DNA of 64,000 bases. Source: Alphaproteobacteria bacterium. GTDB taxonomy: Bacteria; Pseudomonadota; Alphaproteobacteria; Micavibrionales; UBA2020. Under the pieces are notes generated by a model that was given only the letters and a program-made list of their open reading frames with translations, did no database searches and was not told the DNA's origin. The first letter of the stretch is position 1; each line of letters begins with the position of its first letter. The translations under genes were made by a program, and so were the position numbers. This document shows, in pieces, positions 61,456-64,000 of this stretch. Location: NCBI GenBank assembly GCA_025934695.1, contig JAICWS010000001.1:711301-775300 (forward strand), read 5' to 3'.

Positions 61456-61667
61456 TGCCTGTCCTGATCGGTGACGGTGTTGAGAAAGATGTAGCAAAGC
61501 CCCCGCCCTGCGACAAGGAAGCGCGGTCACGCAAAGGGGTAAAGCGCTGGAAAGGAGGAGCTAATTATCTCTTATTGTTTTACATAACTTTTAAGTTAGA
61601 AAGATAGCCTCTGCCCTCCCACCCGGACTTGTGCCGCGGGGATGAAACGGCTCAAAAAATTCGGCGG

Positions 61668-61707
61668 TACGAAAACAGAAAGGACCCGCCCTTCGCAGGG
61701 CGGATCC
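61668..61707 (-). terminator. Rho-independent terminator of the SUF operon
   Basis: On the minus strand GGATCCGCCC pairs with GGGCGGGTCC (one mismatch) and is followed by TTTCTGTTTT. Confidence 0.8.
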
Positions 61708-61734
61708 TTCCATTAAAGAGAGAACGATGCCTTC

Positions 61735-62073
61735 TTAGACCTTGAACGACTTGCCGCAGCCGCAGTGGCCGGTGGCGTTCGGATTGTTGAAGGTGAAGCC
61801 GCTTTCGAACTTGTTCTCGTAATAGTCCATTTCCATACCGGCGAGGTACATCTGGGCGCGCGCGTCGACGAAAACTTTCACGCCTTTGTCCTCGACGACG
61901 ACGTCGAGCGGGCTTTGCTCTTTCGCGTACTCGAGGCTGTAGCTGAGGCCCGAGCAGCCCGAGGCCGTCACGCCCACGCGCAGGCCGGCGAATTTTTCGC
62001 CTTCGGGCGCCTGGTCCATGAGGCCCTTGATGTGCTCGGCCGCGCTGTCAGTCAGTGTGATGAGGTTTGTCAT
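61735..62073 (-). CDS. sufA: Iron-sulfur cluster assembly/carrier protein (IscA/SufA/ErpA type)
   Basis: A 112-residue A-type carrier that receives Fe-S clusters from the SUF scaffold and passes them to targets. The three ligand cysteines are in TASGCSGLSYSL and GHCGCGKSFKV. ESGFTFNNPNATGHCGCG is typical of SufA/ErpA. AAGGAG precedes the start. It is the last gene of the sufD-sufS-sufT-sufA run, followed by a terminator. Assignment to SufA rather than ErpA rests on this context. Confidence 0.93.
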   Translation of the reverse strand: MTNLITLTDSAAEHIKGLMDQAPEGEKFAGLRVGVTASGCSGLSYSLEYAKEQSPLDVVVEDKGVKVFVDARAQMYLAGMEMDYYENKFESGFTFNNPNATGHCGCGKSFKV

Positions 62074-62100
62074 TTTCAGTTTCTCCTTCTCTCTTTCAGA

Positions 62101-62511
62101 TTAAAACATGTTTAGTTGCAGTTTGGCGGTTTCCGCCATCTTCGACGGGTCCCATGGCGGGTCCCATACAATTTCGACTTTCACGTCGCCGACCTCGTTG
62201 ACCGTGCGGATCGCGTGCTCGACCATTCCCGGCATCTCGCCCGCCACGGGGCAGCCGGGCGAGGTCAGCGTCATTTCGACAAAGATATTGTTCGTATCCT
62301 TCTCGATATCCACTTTGTAGATCAGGCCGAGCTCGTAGATATTGACCGGGATTTCCGGGTCATAGACCTCGCGGATCGCGGCCTGCACGCGCGGCCACAA
62401 GGGATGCTCCTTCGACGCCTCGGTATAGGGCGGAAGCATCATCTTCTGCATCTCGTCGTCGTCGCCGACGGCGTCACGGATCATCTGTTCGTCTGCCACT
62501 TGTTTCATCAT
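62101..62511 (-). CDS. sufT: SUF system Fe-S assembly protein SufT (DUF59/MIP18)
   Basis: A 136-residue protein of the MIP18/DUF59 family. IREVYDPEIPVNIYELGLIY, VEMTLTSPGCPVAGEMPGMV and KVEIVWDPPWDPSKM are the family hallmarks, with the single conserved cysteine in SPGCP. SufT helps in maturation of Fe-S proteins. Its start overlaps the sufS stop (ATGA), so translation is coupled. Confidence 0.94.
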   Translation of the reverse strand: MMKQVADEQMIRDAVGDDDEMQKMMLPPYTEASKEHPLWPRVQAAIREVYDPEIPVNIYELGLIYKVDIEKDTNNIFVEMTLTSPGCPVAGEMPGMVEHAIRTVNEVGDVKVEIVWDPPWDPSKMAETAKLQLNMF

Positions 62512-63752
62512 TTGAACAGCATCTTCACTTTCTGCACGCCCTCATCGAGGCGCATGACATCATCCATGGTGTTATAGAGCGCAAAAGACGCGCGCACCGT
62601 CGCGGGCGTCCCCAACGCCTTCATCAGCGGCTGCGCGCAATGGTGCCCGGCGCGCACGCAAATGCCCATCTGGTCGAAGATCGTCGCTACATCGTGCGGA
62701 TGCGCCTTGTCGATGGTGAAGGACAGGATCGCCGCGCGCTCGGGCGCCTTCGACCATATCTTCACCCCCTCGATGGCGGAGAGGCGCTGTTCGGCCTCCG
62801 CCAGCAGTTTCGCCTCATGCGCATGCGCGGCCTTGCGGTCGAGCGCCATATAATAATCGATTGCGGCGCCGAGGCCGATCGCTTCGACGATGGCGGGCGT
62901 TCCCGCCTCGAAGCGATAGGGCGGATCCTTGTAAGTGACCTTGTCGAAGCTCACCTGCTCGATCATCTCGCCGCCGCCCTGGTAAGGCGGCATGCTGTCC
63001 AGCACGTCGCGGCGGCCATAGAGCACGCCGATGCCCGAGGGGCCGTAAAGCTTGTGGCCCGTGAAAGCGTAGAAGTCGCAGCCGATGGCCTGCACATCCA
63101 CGTCGAGATGGACGGCCGCCTGGCTGCCGTCGACCAGTGTCACCGCGCCCACGGCTTTCGCCTTCTTCACCATGGCCGCGACCGGGTTGACGGTGCCGAG
63201 CGCATTCGACATATGGGTAACAGAAACCAGCTTGGTTTTCTTCGACAGCGCCGCATCATAGGCCGCCATGTCGAGCGCGCCGTTTTTCAAGATCGGCACC
63301 ACCTTCAGCACCACGCCTTTTTTCTCTTTCAGGAAATACCAAGGCACGATATTGGCGTGGTGCTCGAGCTCGGTCAGGATCACCTCGTCGCCCGCATTCA
63401 GGAACGTACCGCCCCACGAAGCAGCGGCAAGGTTGATCGCTTCGGTGGTATTGCGCGTGAAGATGATGTCTTCGCGGCTGGGCGCGTTCAGGAACGCGGC
63501 GACTTTGCTGCGAGCGTCCTCATAGGCGATGCTCGTCTTCGAGCCGAAAGTGTATACGCCGCGGTGAACGTTGGAATAATGCTGTTCCATCACCGTTGTC
63601 ATGGCGTCGATCACGACTTGCGGCTTCTGCGCCGAGGCCGCGCTGTCGAGATAGGCGACGGGCCTGCCGTTGACCTGTTGCGCGAGGACGGGGAAGTCCT
63701 GCTTCAGGTCGGCGATGCCGCGCACGGGTTTTAAATTCTGCGCCACGGTCAT
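62508..63752 (-). CDS. sufS: Cysteine desulfurase SufS
   Basis: A 414-residue PLP enzyme that takes sulfur from cysteine for Fe-S cluster assembly. The PLP lysine is in AFTGHKLYGPSGIGVLYG, and the persulfide cysteine is in VRAGHHCAQPLMKAL (group II, SufS type). YLDSAASAQKPQVVIDAM and HRGVYTFG are also typical. The start at 63752 overlaps the sufD stop by four bases; a longer frame upstream is not conserved. No SufE or SufU gene is in the window. Confidence 0.97.
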   Translation of the reverse strand: MTVAQNLKPVRGIADLKQDFPVLAQQVNGRPVAYLDSAASAQKPQVVIDAMTTVMEQHYSNVHRGVYTFGSKTSIAYEDARSKVAAFLNAPSREDIIFTRNTTEAINLAAASWGGTFLNAGDEVILTELEHHANIVPWYFLKEKKGVVLKVVPILKNGALDMAAYDAALSKKTKLVSVTHMSNALGTVNPVAAMVKKAKAVGAVTLVDGSQAAVHLDVDVQAIGCDFYAFTGHKLYGPSGIGVLYGRRDVLDSMPPYQGGGEMIEQVSFDKVTYKDPPYRFEAGTPAIVEAIGLGAAIDYYMALDRKAAHAHEAKLLAEAEQRLSAIEGVKIWSKAPERAAILSFTIDKAHPHDVATIFDQMGICVRAGHHCAQPLMKALGTPATVRASFALYNTMDDVMRLDEGVQKVKMLFK

Positions 63753-64000
63753 GTGTGTCTCTCCGCCAGCCATTGGGCCGCGCGCGCGCGGTGGAGCTCG
63801 CGCAGGGGCTCGAGCGTCACCTGTTCGATCGCTTCGTTGATAAAGGCTTCGGCCAGCAGGGCCTTCGCCGCCTGTTCAGGGATGCCGCGGCTTTTCAAAT
63901 AGAAAAGCGCCACCGGATCGATCTGTCCCGAGGTGGCGCCGTGGCTGCATTTAACGTCGTCTGCGTAAATCTCTAGTTCTGGTTTTGCACTTGCTTCAGC
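63749..64000 (-). CDS. sufD: Fe-S cluster scaffold protein SufD, C-terminal part (runs off the window)
   Basis: The last 83 residues of SufD: PELEIYADDVKCSHGATSGQ, then IDPVALFYLKSRGIPEQAAK ALLAEAF and INEAIEQVTLEPLRELHRAR. The KCSHGATSG motif and the RGI helix are the conserved end of SufB/SufD scaffold proteins; its place just before sufS indicates SufD. The gene enters from the right edge, so its start and the upstream sufC and sufB are outside the window. Confidence 0.95.
   Translation of the reverse strand, partial: AEASAKPELEIYADDVKCSHGATSGQIDPVALFYLKSRGIPEQAAKALLAEAFINEAIEQVTLEPLRELHRARAAQWLAERHT

Overview
The window looks like chromosomal DNA of a GC-rich alphaproteobacterium. The evidence is a fabA-fabB-fabI operon, a SUF iron-sulfur operon (sufD-sufS-sufT-sufA-type), gyrA, secA, coaD and dusA of proteobacterial type, a direct-repeat GTTC-N7-GTTC SOS-like site, and very regular sigma70-type promoters (TTGACA, 17-base spacer, TATAAT-like). 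Many genes encode lineage-specific proteins, and several are tandem paralogues. A Micavibrio-like or otherwise deep-branching lineage is possible, but the sequence alone does not settle it.

Layout. 1-3.2 kb: a minus-strand cassette of three tandem paralogous proteins with a Thr/Val/Met/Ile-rich variable segment, a radical SAM enzyme and a small membrane protein; it looks like an undescribed radical-SAM/peptide-substrate (RiPP-like) system. 3.4-11.2 kb: a secreted Cys-rich protein, gyrA, a frameshifted GIY-YIG nuclease gene between REP-like palindromes, a DUF1223 protein, a cytochrome b/molybdopterin oxidoreductase pair, coaD and tRNA-Lys. 11.2-14 kb: DUF3592 and DUF1622 membrane proteins and a small gene with a possible LexA site. 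14-18.9 kb: a 1601-residue secreted protein that fuses an AlgE-type mannuronan C5-epimerase module to an SGNH acetylesterase, Ca-binding RTX blocks and five cadherin-like repeats. 18.9-28.8 kb: secreted small proteins, two tandem polytopic membrane paralogues, a 23-residue lysine-rich peptide, TerC, a Sel1-repeat protein, a cupin/PuuD pair, YciI and TMEM175 proteins. 28.9-31.7 kb: the fab operon. 31.8-41.2 kb: mostly uncharacterised alphaproteobacterial genes, plus dusA. 41.4-46.7 kb: secA, a yybP-ykoY manganese riboswitch controlling a UPF0016 exporter, and a secreted TIM-barrel-like protein. 46.9-49.6 kb: three very small tandem genes and an alginate-export-family porin. 49.6-52.6 kb: yjjX and a two-gene unit with a PIN-like large protein. 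52.8-59 kb: three tandem ankyrin proteins, a YhiN flavoprotein, an SDR, an HEALH metalloprotease-like protein and a tandem paralogue pair, the first of which looks leaderless. 59-64 kb: a methyltransferase, an uncharacterised membrane protein and the SUF operon, which runs off the right edge inside sufD.

Functional themes. Manganese efflux is represented twice (TerC and UPF0016). Alginate-type polymer handling is suggested by the epimerase-esterase fusion and by the alginate-export barrel, 29 kb apart. Palindromic REP-like repeats of at least three sequence families sit between genes, often at gene ends. An extended -35 element (TTGACATAA) recurs in front of many otherwise unrelated genes.
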